Shown here piece by piece: positions 26,741 to 34,760 of a DNA stretch of 64,000 bases. Origin of the DNA: Betaproteobacteria bacterium (GTDB lineage: Bacteria; Pseudomonadota; Gammaproteobacteria; Burkholderiales; SG8-41); contig VGID01000014.1 in assembly GCA_016868035.1 (NCBI GenBank), positions 1-64,000 of the forward strand. The letters run 5' to 3'. The notes beneath the pieces are model-generated. The model searched no databases. It saw nothing but the letters and a program-made list of their open reading frames with translations, and was not told where the DNA came from. Position 1 is the stretch's first letter. Each line of letters begins with the position of its first letter. A program made the position numbers and the translations under genes.

Positions 26741-28009
26741 ATGGTCCGTCTAGCTGATCTCCCCGATTGGGAACGCGAGCACCTGCTGTCCAAGCTGAAG
26801 GATTTGGGCGGGTTCGACGGACGCCCGTGGGTTGCGGGCCCGCCGCTCGCGAAGCGGCGCGTGGCGATCATCACGACCTCCGGGCTGCACCGCAGGCAAG
26901 ACCGGCCGTTCGCGCCGGGTGCCGCGGGCAGCGAATACCGCGTCATTCCGGGCAACGTTGCGGCCGACGAGCTGGTGATGAGCCATCTTTCGGTCAACTT
27001 CGACCGCAGCGGCTTCCAGCAGGACATCAATGTCGTATTCCCGCTCGAGCGGCTGAAGGAGCTCGCGGCGGAGCGCGTGATCGGCGCGGTGGCCGACTAC
27101 CATTATTCATTCATGGGCGCGGCGCCGATCCGCAGTCTCGAGCCCAGGGCGCGCAGCATCGCCGGATTGCTCAAGAAGGACCGCGTGGACGCGGTGCTGC
27201 TGACCCCGGTCTGACCCAACTGCACGTGCGCCGTGGGCGCGCTGGGCCACTACCTCGAGGAAGAAGGGGTCGCGACCACGCAGATTTCGCTGGTGCGCGA
27301 GCACACCGCGGCGATGAACCCTCCGCGGGCGCTGTGGGTCCCTTTCATCCTCGGCCGTCCGTTCGGAGTGCCGGGCGACGCCGCGTTCCAGCGCCGCGTC
27401 TTGCTCGCGGTGCTGCGCCTGCTCGAGGCGCCCTCCGGGCCGGTGCTCGCCGATTACGGCGAGGACACCCCGCAGCCGGCACTGGACGAAACGGAGGGGT
27501 TCGCCTGTCCGGTGAATTTCGGCGGCGCGGCCGCCGATGACGAGCCGGCGGCGTTGCAGCGGGAAATCGGCGAACTCGTTCCGTGGCACGACATGGCGTG
27601 CGGACGGCACGGCCGCACCACGGCGGCGCTCTGCGGCCTCACGCCAGCGGAGGCCGGCCGTTTCATCACCGATTTCATCGCGCGCCCGGACGCGCCGAGC
27701 TACCGCGCCGACCTCTCGCGCGGCCTCGCGTTGCGTCTTGCGTGCGCGGACCTGAAGGCTTATTACCTGGAATCGGTCGGCGTGCAGCCCGGCCGGCTCG
27801 CGGCGCAGCAGGCACACGAGTGGTTCTGGCGCGAAACGATCGCCGGAGCCGTTCTACTGAAGCTGCGTGACGCATGCATGGGCAGCGACGACGAGTCCGT
27901 GAGGATATTCGGTAGCAGTCATCTCGTGCCGCGCGCGATCCTGCATGCCCGGGCCGCGTCGAAGGGTCCGCACGATGCCGCCGTGGACGGCATCCCGCGT
28001 CGTGCCTGA
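26741..28009 (+). CDS. GrdB/PrdB-family reductase-like selenoprotein, in-frame UGA read as Sec158
   Basis: One reading frame runs from 26741 to 28009, interrupted only by TGA at 27212-27214. Read through, it gives 422 residues with Sec158 in the redox motif UPNCTC (Cys161, Cys163). The family (glycine/sarcosine/betaine and D-proline reductase selenoprotein B) carries Sec or Cys at this position after an LLxPV strand, and similarity continues on both sides of the UGA (VNFDRSGFQQDINVVFPLERL before, GALGHYLEEEGVATTQISLVREHT after). A hairpin suited to be a bacterial SECIS follows the UGA. Start 26741 (MVRLADLPDWE) is chosen by family resemblance; ATG 26711 is an alternative, and neither has a good ribosome-binding site. 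The physiological substrate in aerobic proteobacteria is not known to me. An automatic caller would split it into two fragments. Confidence 0.78.
27212..27246 (+). promoter_or_regulatory. UGA codon with SECIS-like hairpin
   Basis: Directly after the UGA, CCCA (27215-27218) can pair with UGGG (27243-27246). After a seven-base bulge a 7-bp stem (27226-27232 with 27236-27242) closes a GUG loop. The loop starts 18 bases after the UGA and begins with G, which fits the bacterial SECIS recognised by SelB. The pairing is by eye, not by folding energy. Confidence 0.5.
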
Positions 28010-28038
28010 CATCCCCGGCGGTGTAACCGCGCAGCCGA

Positions 28039-28672
28039 TCAGGTCCCGGCGTCCGCCGCAACGGCCAAGAAAGCTCCCAGCGGCAGTTCGCCCGGCAGCG
28101 CGTTCTCTATCCACTGCGCGAGCGCGCCGCCTCCCGGAAGGAACAGCGCGCTCATCAGCGCAACGTTGGTGAGCGGCAGGCCCGCGAGCAGACGCCGTGC
28201 CTCGCCCGCCGAGTGCCAGCGCGCACCGCGGTAGCCGCCGGTGCCGCCATGGTGGCCCTTCTGGAGGTAGAGGATGCTGCGCCGGTTGAGCAGTCCGAGA
28301 GCAACGCGCCGGCGCGTGATGCGGGCCATTTCCCGCAACGCCGTCCGCTGTGCCTCGATGAAGCAGAAAGAGGTGACGGCGACGGCGCAGTCGAAGCTGC
28401 GATCGGCGAACGGCAGCCGCTCCGCCCGGCCCGCCACATAACTTTCGGCACCAGCCGCGCGCGCGCCCGTACCGCACCCATCCGACGTTGGGATCCATGC
28501 CCGTGACGGCGACATGAGGAAGCTGCGCGAACCTGCGGGTGAAGTGACCGGTCCCGCATCCCACGTCGAGGACGCTCTCGCCCGGCCGGAGATCGAGCAT
28601 CTCGCACAACAGCCGGAATTCCGTCTCCCCGATCAACTGCCCGCGCGGGGTGCGATACCAGGCGTCGTATTC
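28039..28672 (-). pseudogene. Class I SAM-dependent methyltransferase, frameshifted
   Basis: The 5' part on the minus strand encodes YDAWYRTPRGQLIGETEF and the SAM-binding motif VLDVGCGTGHFTRRF. The continuation (SYVAGRAERLPFADRSFDCAVAVTSFCFIE and the C-terminal domain to the stop at 28039) is in another frame. The switch occurs within a GCGCGCGCGC run near 28457-28468, so a one-base slip in the genome or in the assembly explains it. No ATG/GTG start is visible for the 5' part, whose frame runs back into the end of the preceding flavoprotein gene; TTG 28636 is the first permitted start but would remove conserved residues. If the slip is a sequencing error, the gene is intact and is the last of the sulfur-related operon. 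Confidence 0.72.
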
Positions 28673-29822
28673 AGAAGCGGCTGAAGAGCCAGTATTTCTC
28701 GTAGAGCACCTTGGCGCCGTGCCAGAGGAAACTCGGGGCGCGCAGGCGCACCTGCGGTGCCGGCTCCGCGTAGAAGTTGCCGCTGCCCATTCCGGCTCTG
28801 CCCGAGCCGACCTCGATGAAGCACGCGCCCTCGCCGTCGAAGCGCTTCGAGGCGCCGGCGCCGGTCCACGCGCGCGCGATGTTGCGCGCGACGGTCTCGG
28901 CCTGTCCGTGCGCGAATACTCCCGCCTTGGGCAGCGGCCGGCCGATCTTGAGCGGGATCACCGTGACATCGCCGATGGCGAAGACATTCTTGTGGGTGGT
29001 TTCGAGCGTGTAGCGGTCCACCGGGATCCAGCCCGCCTCATTGGTGAGGCCGGCTTCCCGTACCGCCTGCGGCGCACGGTGCGGCGCCACGTAGAGGAGC
29101 AGGTCATAGCCCACCTTTGCGCCGTTGGCGAACTGCAGTGTGCGCGATTCCGGGTCCGCGAGCTGCACCTGGTGCTCGGGGTGGTACGAGATTCCACGCG
29201 CCTCGATCATGGCGCGCAGCGCGGCCGAAACCTCCGGTCCGGCTGTCATCATCGGGCCGGGCTCGGCGGCGTAGAAGTCGATTTGCGCGCGCTCCCGGAT
29301 GCCGCGGCGGCGCAAGAGGTCCTCCACCAGAAGCGCAGCCTCGTACGGACCCGCCGGGCACTTGTACATCGGTGTCGCCGTGAGCACGACGATGCGGCCT
29401 CCGGCGAACGCGTCGAGCGCCTCCCGCGCGCGCTGCGCGCCCTCGAGCGTGTAGAAGCAGTGCCCGGAGGCGGCCAGCCCGGGGATCCCCTCCATCGCGT
29501 ACTCGGCGCCGAGCGCAATGACGAGCGCGTCTCCGCGCAGCATTTGCCCGTTCACCGCGACTTCCAGCGCCCGGGGCCGGATCGCCGTCACCTCGCCGCG
29601 CACGAGCTCGATGCCGCGGCGGGAGAGCACGGCGCACGGGCGCGAGATCTGCTCCGCGGTGCGCGTGCCGACCATCAGCCACAGCAAGGACGGAGGAAAC
29701 ACGTACCGCTCGGCGCGCTCTACCGCGACCACGCGATGGCCTGCTGGCAGAAGCCGGCGCAGTGTCTCGGCGGCGACCACGCCCCCGAGACCCGCCCCCA
29801 ATATGAGTGCCGTGCGATTCAT
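28671..29822 (-). CDS. Sulfide:quinone reductase-like FAD oxidoreductase
   Basis: The protein has 383 residues and belongs to the SQR/flavocytochrome c sulfide dehydrogenase group. The FAD dinucleotide motif is GAGLGG at residues 9-14, and the second FAD motif is NVFAIGDVT near 279-287. Cysteines at 122 (GHCFYT), 155 (MYKCPAGPYE) and 334 (GACFIEVGSG) fall where SQRs carry their redox-active Cys residues. It would oxidise sulfide or a related thiol, passing electrons to the quinone pool at the membrane. It follows a DsrE-family gene by ten bases. The type (SQR or other) is not certain without a tree. Confidence 0.8.
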   Translation of the reverse strand: MNRTALILGAGLGGVVAAETLRRLLPAGHRVVAVERAERYVFPPSLLWLMVGTRTAEQISRPCAVLSRRGIELVRGEVTAIRPRALEVAVNGQMLRGDALVIALGAEYAMEGIPGLAASGHCFYTLEGAQRAREALDAFAGGRIVVLTATPMYKCPAGPYEAALLVEDLLRRRGIRERAQIDFYAAEPGPMMTAGPEVSAALRAMIEARGISYHPEHQVQLADPESRTLQFANGAKVGYDLLLYVAPHRAPQAVREAGLTNEAGWIPVDRYTLETTHKNVFAIGDVTVIPLKIGRPLPKAGVFAHGQAETVARNIARAWTGAGASKRFDGEGACFIEVGSGRAGMGSGNFYAEPAPQVRLRAPSFLWHGAKVLYEKYWLFSRF

Positions 29823-29832
29823 GTAGCGATTC

Positions 29833-30183
29833 TCAGAAGACGATGACCTTGTCGGCCCACATCGTCCATTCGGTCAGCTGGTCCATCGTGCCGCGTTGCG
29901 CGCCCTCCACGAGATCGGTGTCGGGAATGCCGCGAGCGTCGAGGCAGGTGCCGCATACGCCCACCTCGCCGCCGCGCCGGATGACGCTAGCCAGCATGTC
30001 GCCGATGTTGTAGTAGCCTTGCGGCACTTTCTGCGCCGACTTCGCACAGGCTGCGGCGTCTCCGATGAGGAACAGGCGCGCTTCTTCCGTCTCTTTCGCA
30101 AGGAGCGATCGTGCGAGCCTCAACGCATTGTAGCTGCGCTCGGTTCCGTAGGGAGGATCATTCAGGATGAACAATGATTTCAC
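29833..30183 (-). CDS. DsrE/DsrF-family sulfurtransferase-like protein
   Basis: The protein has 116 residues, the size of a single DsrE-like domain. It starts with the typical beta-strand MKSLFILNDPPYGTERSYNALRLARSLL, and the conserved Cys lies in GVCGTCLDARGI. Such proteins carry persulfides to partner enzymes. It is the middle gene between the membrane hydroxylase-like protein and the SQR-like flavoprotein, consistent with a shared role in reduced-sulfur handling. Confidence 0.85.
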   Translation of the reverse strand: MKSLFILNDPPYGTERSYNALRLARSLLAKETEEARLFLIGDAAACAKSAQKVPQGYYNIGDMLASVIRRGGEVGVCGTCLDARGIPDTDLVEGAQRGTMDQLTEWTMWADKVIVF

Positions 30184-30204
30184 GGCACTTTGCCTTGTGG
30201 TTGG

Positions 30205-31050
30205 TCAGCGCGCCGGTTCAGAGCGGCCGGGAGAGGCCACTTCTCCGCTCTCTGCGCGGAAAGGTTGCAGCAACATGCGATGGAGCGCGAGCTCGCGCGG
30301 GCTGCGGAATTGCTCCACGCCGAGCGTCATGCCTTCATGCCCCGTGATCGGATCGGCACGGTAGGTGCCGAACAGGCGGTCCCACCAGGGCACGGTGAAT
30401 CCGAAGTTGCTGTTGGCTTCGGCGGGAAGGATCGAGTGATGGACCCGGTGCATGTCGGGGGTGACCAGGATCACGCGCAGCGCACGATCGAGCGAGACGG
30501 GCAGACGCAGATTGGCGTGATTGAACAAGGACGCAGTGCTGAGCAAGATCTCGAACAGCAATACCGCCGCCGCCGGTGCGCCGAGCGCGATAATGGCGGC
30601 CGACTTGATCAGCATCGAGAGCATGATCTCGATCGGATGGAAGCGGAAGCCGGTGGTAACATCGAAATCGAGGTCGGCGTGATGGACGCGGTGCAAGCGC
30701 CACAGGGCAGGCACGGCGTGGAACAGAACGTGCTGGAAGTACACCACGAGGTCGAGCAGCACCACGGAGAGCACGAGGGCCACCGCGAACGGCACTTCGT
30801 GGACTCGCAAGAGACCGAGTCCTGCCGTTTCGGAGAAGAGCGCGACACCGACGGCGGCAGCCGGAAACAGCGCGCGCACCGCAATGGCATTGATCGCCGT
30901 GAGGGCGAGGTTGTGCGGCCAGCGGGTGAGCCGCGGCACCGTGCGTTGCCGGCGCGGCAACAGCGTTTCCGCGGCGGCGAGCGCGACGAGGGCTGCGAAA
31001 AACGCCAGCAACCGGATAGGACCTTCCGCAGCAGGCAAGAAATCCGCCAT
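30205..31050 (-). CDS. Fatty acid hydroxylase/sterol desaturase family membrane protein
   Basis: The protein has 281 residues and about four hydrophobic segments. The di-iron histidine boxes are visible: HVLFH, HRVHH (LWRLHRVHHADLDFD) and HRVHHS (TPDMHRVHHSILP), with an additional FNHANL. These enzymes hydroxylate or desaturate lipids at the membrane using oxygen. Members are often found in proteobacterial sulfide-responsive clusters, but the substrate here is unknown. It is the first gene of the minus-strand operon, 99 bases from the divergent ArsR-rhodanese gene. Confidence 0.82.
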   Translation of the reverse strand: MADFLPAAEGPIRLLAFFAALVALAAAETLLPRRQRTVPRLTRWPHNLALTAINAIAVRALFPAAAVGVALFSETAGLGLLRVHEVPFAVALVLSVVLLDLVVYFQHVLFHAVPALWRLHRVHHADLDFDVTTGFRFHPIEIMLSMLIKSAAIIALGAPAAAVLLFEILLSTASLFNHANLRLPVSLDRALRVILVTPDMHRVHHSILPAEANSNFGFTVPWWDRLFGTYRADPITGHEGMTLGVEQFRSPRELALHRMLLQPFRAESGEVASPGRSEPAR

Positions 31051-31105
31051 GGGTTACGGTCGCTCCTCGTTAACCGTAGAATTTGCGTACGAGGACCACA
31101 TCTGT

Positions 31106-31134
31106 CTATTATAGTCTTCAATTGAGTAATTGAA
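31106..31134. promoter_or_regulatory. ArsR-type operator and divergent promoter region
   Basis: A perfect palindrome TTCAATT-GAGT-AATTGAA lies at 31117-31134. A consensus TATAAT on the minus strand (31108-31113) and TATTAT on the plus strand (31107-31112) adjoin it. The palindrome would overlap the -35 region of the minus-strand operon and the transcription start of the regulator gene, allowing one repressor to control both. Confidence 0.65.
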
Positions 31135-31149
31135 TAACCTGAGCCTGCC

Positions 31150-31815
31150 ATGGTAGTCCAAACTTGGAAAAGTAGTGTATTCAACGAGTTGGCAACGGTC
31201 AGCAAGGCCATGTCGAGTGGCAGACGGCTTGAGCTGCTGGAGCTGCTCGCCCAAGGCGAACGCAGCGTGGACCAGCTCGCGCAAATGACCAGGCTGTCGG
31301 TTGCCAATGCGTCCCAGCATCTGCGCCAGCTCCTGCGCGCGGGGCTGGTGAAGAACCGCAAGGAAGGCCAGTTCGTGTTCTACCGCATCGCGGGCGACGG
31401 AGTGGTGCGGATGATCTCGGCGCTGCGGGAGGTCGCGGAGCACAACCTGGTCGAGGTGCAGCATCTCGTGAAGACGTACCTTTCGGAGCGCGACGCGCTT
31501 GAGCCGGTACCGGCCGCGGAGCTGCTGGCGCGCCTGCGGCAGGGCCTGGTTACCGTGATCGACGTGCGGCCGCCGGAAGAATTTGCCGCCGGACATATCC
31601 GCGGCGCGATCAACATGCCGCTCGGGGATCTCGATGCGCATCTCGCCGAGCTCCCGCGCGGGCAGGAAATCATTGCCTACTGCCGCGGCCCTTATTGCCT
31701 GCTCTCGGTCGAGGCGGTGGCGCAACTGCGTAGCCGCGGCTACAGCGCGCGCAGGCTCGAGGAGGGCTACCCCGAGTGGAAGAGCGCCGGACACCCGGTG
31801 CAGCCTTCCGCATGA
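31150..31815 (+). CDS. ArsR-family regulator fused to a rhodanese domain
   Basis: The protein has 221 residues. Residues 10-100 form a winged helix (SVDQLAQMTRLSVANASQHLRQLLRAGLVKNRKEGQFVFYRI), and residues 122-215 form a rhodanese domain with the active-site loop CRGPYC (Cys178, Cys183) and the usual CDC25-like start VIDVRPPEEFAAGHIRGAINMP. The fusion suggests a regulator that reads persulfide through Cys178/Cys183. It faces the SQR/DsrE/hydroxylase operon across the palindromic operator, so it is the likely local repressor. Confidence 0.92.
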   Translation: MVVQTWKSSVFNELATVSKAMSSGRRLELLELLAQGERSVDQLAQMTRLSVANASQHLRQLLRAGLVKNRKEGQFVFYRIAGDGVVRMISALREVAEHNLVEVQHLVKTYLSERDALEPVPAAELLARLRQGLVTVIDVRPPEEFAAGHIRGAINMPLGDLDAHLAELPRGQEIIAYCRGPYCLLSVEAVAQLRSRGYSARRLEEGYPEWKSAGHPVQPSA

Positions 31816-31822
31816 CGCCGTA

Positions 31823-31847
31823 CCGCGGGCCCGGGCTCGGGCCGCGG
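31823..31847 (+). terminator. GC-rich hairpin after the ArsR-rhodanese gene
   Basis: CCGCGGGCCCG and CGGGCCGCGG can pair around a short loop eight bases after the stop codon. No U-run follows, so it may be a weak or factor-assisted terminator. Confidence 0.35.
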
Positions 31848-31907
31848 TGAGTCCGCAGAAAACGTTCTCTCCAGCGGTCCCGCGCGGGCACGCAGACAGG
31901 AGCAGCG

Positions 31908-32696
31908 ATGCACGAGAAGTGGGAGTCTCTCCTTGCGCACATCGCCAATGCCGCGGACGGCATTGCGCTGCAGTACTTCCGCAGCGCAAGCCTGGAGATC
32001 ACGCACAAGCCGGGGGACGGCACGCCGGTGACCCAGGCCGACGTCGGCATCGAGAAGGCGGCACGCCGTATCGTCGAGGCGGGCCATCCCGGACTGGGAG
32101 TGCTCGGCGAGGAACTCGGAGCCGCCGGCGACAGTGACGGCACGCGGCTCATTATCGACCCGATAGACGGCACCCAGAACTTCGCCCGCGGAATCCCGAT
32201 CTTCGCGACGCTGCTTGCCATCGAGCACAACGGCGAGATCGTGGCGGGGCTGGTAAGCGCGCCGGCCCTCGGCACGCGCTGGAGCGCGGTGCGCGGCGGC
32301 GGCGCGCTTCGAAACGGCGAGCGCATCCGCGTTTCGCGCGTGTCGCGCCTCGAGGAGGCGCAGCTCTTCCACGCGGGGGTGAACGTGATGGGAGCATACG
32401 CCGGCGCGGTGGTCGCGCTCGCGCAACGCGTGCGGCGCAGCCGCGGCTTCGGCGACTTCTACCAGCACGTGCTGGTGGCGGAGGGGGCGGGGGAGGTGGC
32501 GGTGGACTTCGATCTGAAGCCCTGGGACCTGGCGCCTCTCGCGGTCATCGTCGAGGAGGCGGGCGGGCGCTACAGCACTGCGAGCGGCGAGCGAACCATC
32601 TACGGGGGCAGCTTTATCCCGACGAACGGGCTCGTGCACGAGGCGGTGATCGCGGCCCTCAATATTCCGGGGACCGGTTCTCTTGCCCGGGGGTAG
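31908..32696 (+). CDS. Inositol monophosphatase family phosphatase
   Basis: The protein has 262 residues. Mg/Li-sensitive phosphatase motifs are present: GEELG near residue 68, DPIDGTQNFARG near 84-95, and the C-terminal motif KPWDLAPLAVIVEEAGG. SuhB, CysQ and HisN-type histidinol-phosphatases share them; the sequence is closest in feel to the HisN type, but this is not decisive. ATG 31908 has AGGAG upstream. It shares the strand with the ArsR-rhodanese gene but is separated by a hairpin. Confidence 0.85.
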   Translation: MHEKWESLLAHIANAADGIALQYFRSASLEITHKPGDGTPVTQADVGIEKAARRIVEAGHPGLGVLGEELGAAGDSDGTRLIIDPIDGTQNFARGIPIFATLLAIEHNGEIVAGLVSAPALGTRWSAVRGGGALRNGERIRVSRVSRLEEAQLFHAGVNVMGAYAGAVVALAQRVRRSRGFGDFYQHVLVAEGAGEVAVDFDLKPWDLAPLAVIVEEAGGRYSTASGERTIYGGSFIPTNGLVHEAVIAALNIPGTGSLARG

Positions 32697-32730
32697 GCGC
32701 CGGGCCGAATTCGCGGCGCCCTGCACCACC

Positions 32731-32744
32731 GTGAACGAGTTCAC
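32731..32744. promoter_or_regulatory. Palindrome upstream of the sensor kinase gene
   Basis: GTGAAC-GA-GTTCAC is a perfect inverted repeat about 53 bases before the glrK start. It resembles an operator for a dimeric regulator; nothing shows which one. Confidence 0.3.
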
Positions 32745-32796
32745 ACGGGCGCGGCGGCGGTTGTCACGCCCGCAGTCGCAACGCTAAGCTGCGCGC

Positions 32797-34239
32797 ATGC
32801 GGTTGTATTACCCGCGCTCGTTTCCCAGGCTGCTGGCGGTGGGGTTCACGCTCATCGCGGCGCCGCTCATCTTTGCGCTCATCAGCACCGCAGTCTCGGT
32901 TGACCAGCTCGCCAGCCGCAGCCACGTCGCCGTGTACCAGGCGGTGCAGGCTACGCAAAGCGGCCGCCAGCTCGCCGAAGTGCTCACGGCGCTCGAGCGC
33001 ACGGCGCGCCAGATGGTGATCCTGGGCGACCGTTCCCTGGTCGAGACCTACGAGCTCAACCGGCAGCAGTTCGGGCGCACGGTGGATGCGTTCGCGCGCC
33101 TGCCGCTCGACGAGGAGCAGAAGGGCGCGCTCGAGGACATCGTGAGCGGGGAGGAGGAGATCTTCAGGGCGCTCACGGAGGCGCGTCCGAAAGGCGGGCA
33201 GCTCAAGAGCGCGATGGAGCGCTTCGTGGTGCTGGGAGCGCGCGCCCAGACGATCGTGGCGCGCTCGAACGCGCTGATCGACCGCGAGGTGGAGGCGATG
33301 CGCGCCACTGCCGATCAGGCGCAGCGCATCACGTTCTGGCAGCTGCTTGCGCTCGTTCCGGTCGTGGCCTTCCTGGTGATCGGGTTCACCATCCTGATCG
33401 CGCGCCCGATCCGGCAGATCGATTTGGCGATCCGCAGGCTGGGCGGGGGCGAATTCAACGCGCCGGTGGCGGTGAGCGGGCCGCAGGACCTGGAGCACCT
33501 TGGCGAGCGCCTCGAATGGATGCGCCGGAGGCTCGTCGATCTCGAGCAACAGAAGAACCGCTTCCTGCGCCACGTCTCGCACGAGTTGAAGACCCCGCTC
33601 ACCGCGCTGCGCGAGGGCGCGGAGCTACTCTCCGACGAAGTGGTGGGCAACCTCACTCCGCAGCAGCGCGAGATCGCGGAAATCCTGCGCCACAACAGTA
33701 TAGAATTACAGAAGCTGATCGAGGATCTGCTCTCCTACGGCGCGAGCCAGTTCCACAAGGTCAACCTGGACCTCAGGCCGGTGAGTGTGCGGCAGGTGAT
33801 CAACCGCGTGGCCGATGACCAGCGTCTTGCGCTGAGGGCGCGCGCGCTCAAGCTCGAGATCGCGGGACAGGACGTGTCGGTGCGGGCCGATTTCGAGAAG
33901 CTGAGGGTGGTGCTCGACAATCTCATGTCCAATGCCGTGAAATTCTCTCCGCGGGGCGCAACGATTCGGGTAGAGACGGCCCGCGACGGCACCGAGCTCG
34001 CGCTCGACGTTCGCGACGAGGGTCCGGGGATCGCGCGCGAGGATCGCGAGCGCATATTCGACCCGTTCTACCAGGGCGGTCGCACGGGAGAAGGTCCGCT
34101 GCGCGGCACCGGCGTCGGCCTCTCGGTAGTCAAGGAATACGTGGATGCGCATCGCGGCCGGGTGGAGGTGCTGGATTCGGAGCACGGCGCGCACCTGCGT
34201 GTGCGGCTTCCGCTCGCGCCCGAGGGGGCGGAGGCATGA
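32797..34239 (+). CDS. glrK: Sensor histidine kinase GlrK/QseE-like
   Basis: The protein has 480 residues. Two transmembrane segments (residues 13-35 and about 185-208) flank a helical periplasmic sensor region of about 150 residues. They are followed by a HAMP segment, the H-box RHVSHELKTPL with His262, and the ATPase boxes DNLMSNAVKFSP, DEGPGIAREDRERIFDPFYQG and GTGVGLSVVKEYV. The gene order kinase, small lipoprotein, sigma-54 activator is that of E. coli glrK-qseG-glrR, which supports the assignment. It would phosphorylate GlrR in response to an envelope signal. The stop overlaps the next start. Confidence 0.88.
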   Translation: MRLYYPRSFPRLLAVGFTLIAAPLIFALISTAVSVDQLASRSHVAVYQAVQATQSGRQLAEVLTALERTARQMVILGDRSLVETYELNRQQFGRTVDAFARLPLDEEQKGALEDIVSGEEEIFRALTEARPKGGQLKSAMERFVVLGARAQTIVARSNALIDREVEAMRATADQAQRITFWQLLALVPVVAFLVIGFTILIARPIRQIDLAIRRLGGGEFNAPVAVSGPQDLEHLGERLEWMRRRLVDLEQQKNRFLRHVSHELKTPLTALREGAELLSDEVVGNLTPQQREIAEILRHNSIELQKLIEDLLSYGASQFHKVNLDLRPVSVRQVINRVADDQRLALRARALKLEIAGQDVSVRADFEKLRVVLDNLMSNAVKFSPRGATIRVETARDGTELALDVRDEGPGIAREDRERIFDPFYQGGRTGEGPLRGTGVGLSVVKEYVDAHRGRVEVLDSEHGAHLRVRLPLAPEGAEA

Positions 34240-34760
34240 ACCTGCGGACAGTGGCGGCGGTCGCGGGCTGCGCGCTGCTGGCCGGATGCGGCCTGTTTCC
34301 CCCGCTCGGGACCGTCGAGCCCGCGCCCGCGGTACAGCTGGCCCCGACCGTGGCGCCGGTCGAGCCGCCCCGCCCGGCGGCCGAGCTCGAGAACCTGCTA
34401 ACCTATTTCCTGCAGCTGAAGAGGCTCGTGGGACCGGAACTCGGCCGCGAGCATGACGCAGCGCGGTTGGCGTACAGCCGCGCGCGATCGGACTACAATC
34501 GCGTGCGTTTCGCCATGGTGCTCGCCTTGCCCAATACCGCTTTCAACGATGAAGGACGCGCGCTCGAGGTGCTGGAGCCTGTCGCAAAAAACCAGGCCTC
34601 ATCCCTGCACGGCCTCGCGCAGCTGCTCAGCGCGCATCTGCAGGAGCAGCGGCGCCTCGCGGCGAACGTGCAGGGACTGCAGCAGAAGCTCGATGCGCTG
34701 CGCACGCTCGAGCGCACGCTGATCGAGCGCGAGAGCGGAGCGGCCACGCGCAAGCGATGA
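34236..34760 (+). CDS. QseG-like outer-membrane lipoprotein
   Basis: The protein has 174 residues. A lipobox (LLAGCG) puts the lipidated Cys at residue 18, and a Pro/Ala/Val-rich linker follows. The remainder is helical, with a C-terminal coiled coil (HLQEQRRLAANVQGLQQKLDALRTLERTLIE). It overlaps both the kinase and the regulator genes by four bases (ATGA). In enterobacteria QseG sits at this position and modulates the kinase, so the same role is inferred here, mostly from synteny. Confidence 0.75.
   Translation: MNLRTVAAVAGCALLAGCGLFPPLGTVEPAPAVQLAPTVAPVEPPRPAAELENLLTYFLQLKRLVGPELGREHDAARLAYSRARSDYNRVRFAMVLALPNTAFNDEGRALEVLEPVAKNQASSLHGLAQLLSAHLQEQRRLAANVQGLQQKLDALRTLERTLIERESGAATRKR

Noticed and set aside
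27212-27214. Simple nonsense mutation making the GrdB-like gene a pseudogene
   Set aside because: The frame stays open and conserved for 265 codons afterwards, the TGA is at the Sec/Cys site and a SECIS-like stem follows. Loss of function remains possible if the genome lacks Sec machinery.
32697-32796. GlmY/GlmZ-like sRNA upstream of glrK, as in enterobacteria
   Set aside because: The 100-base gap has no sigma-54 promoter and no recognisable sRNA fold with terminator; only a 14-base palindrome is visible.
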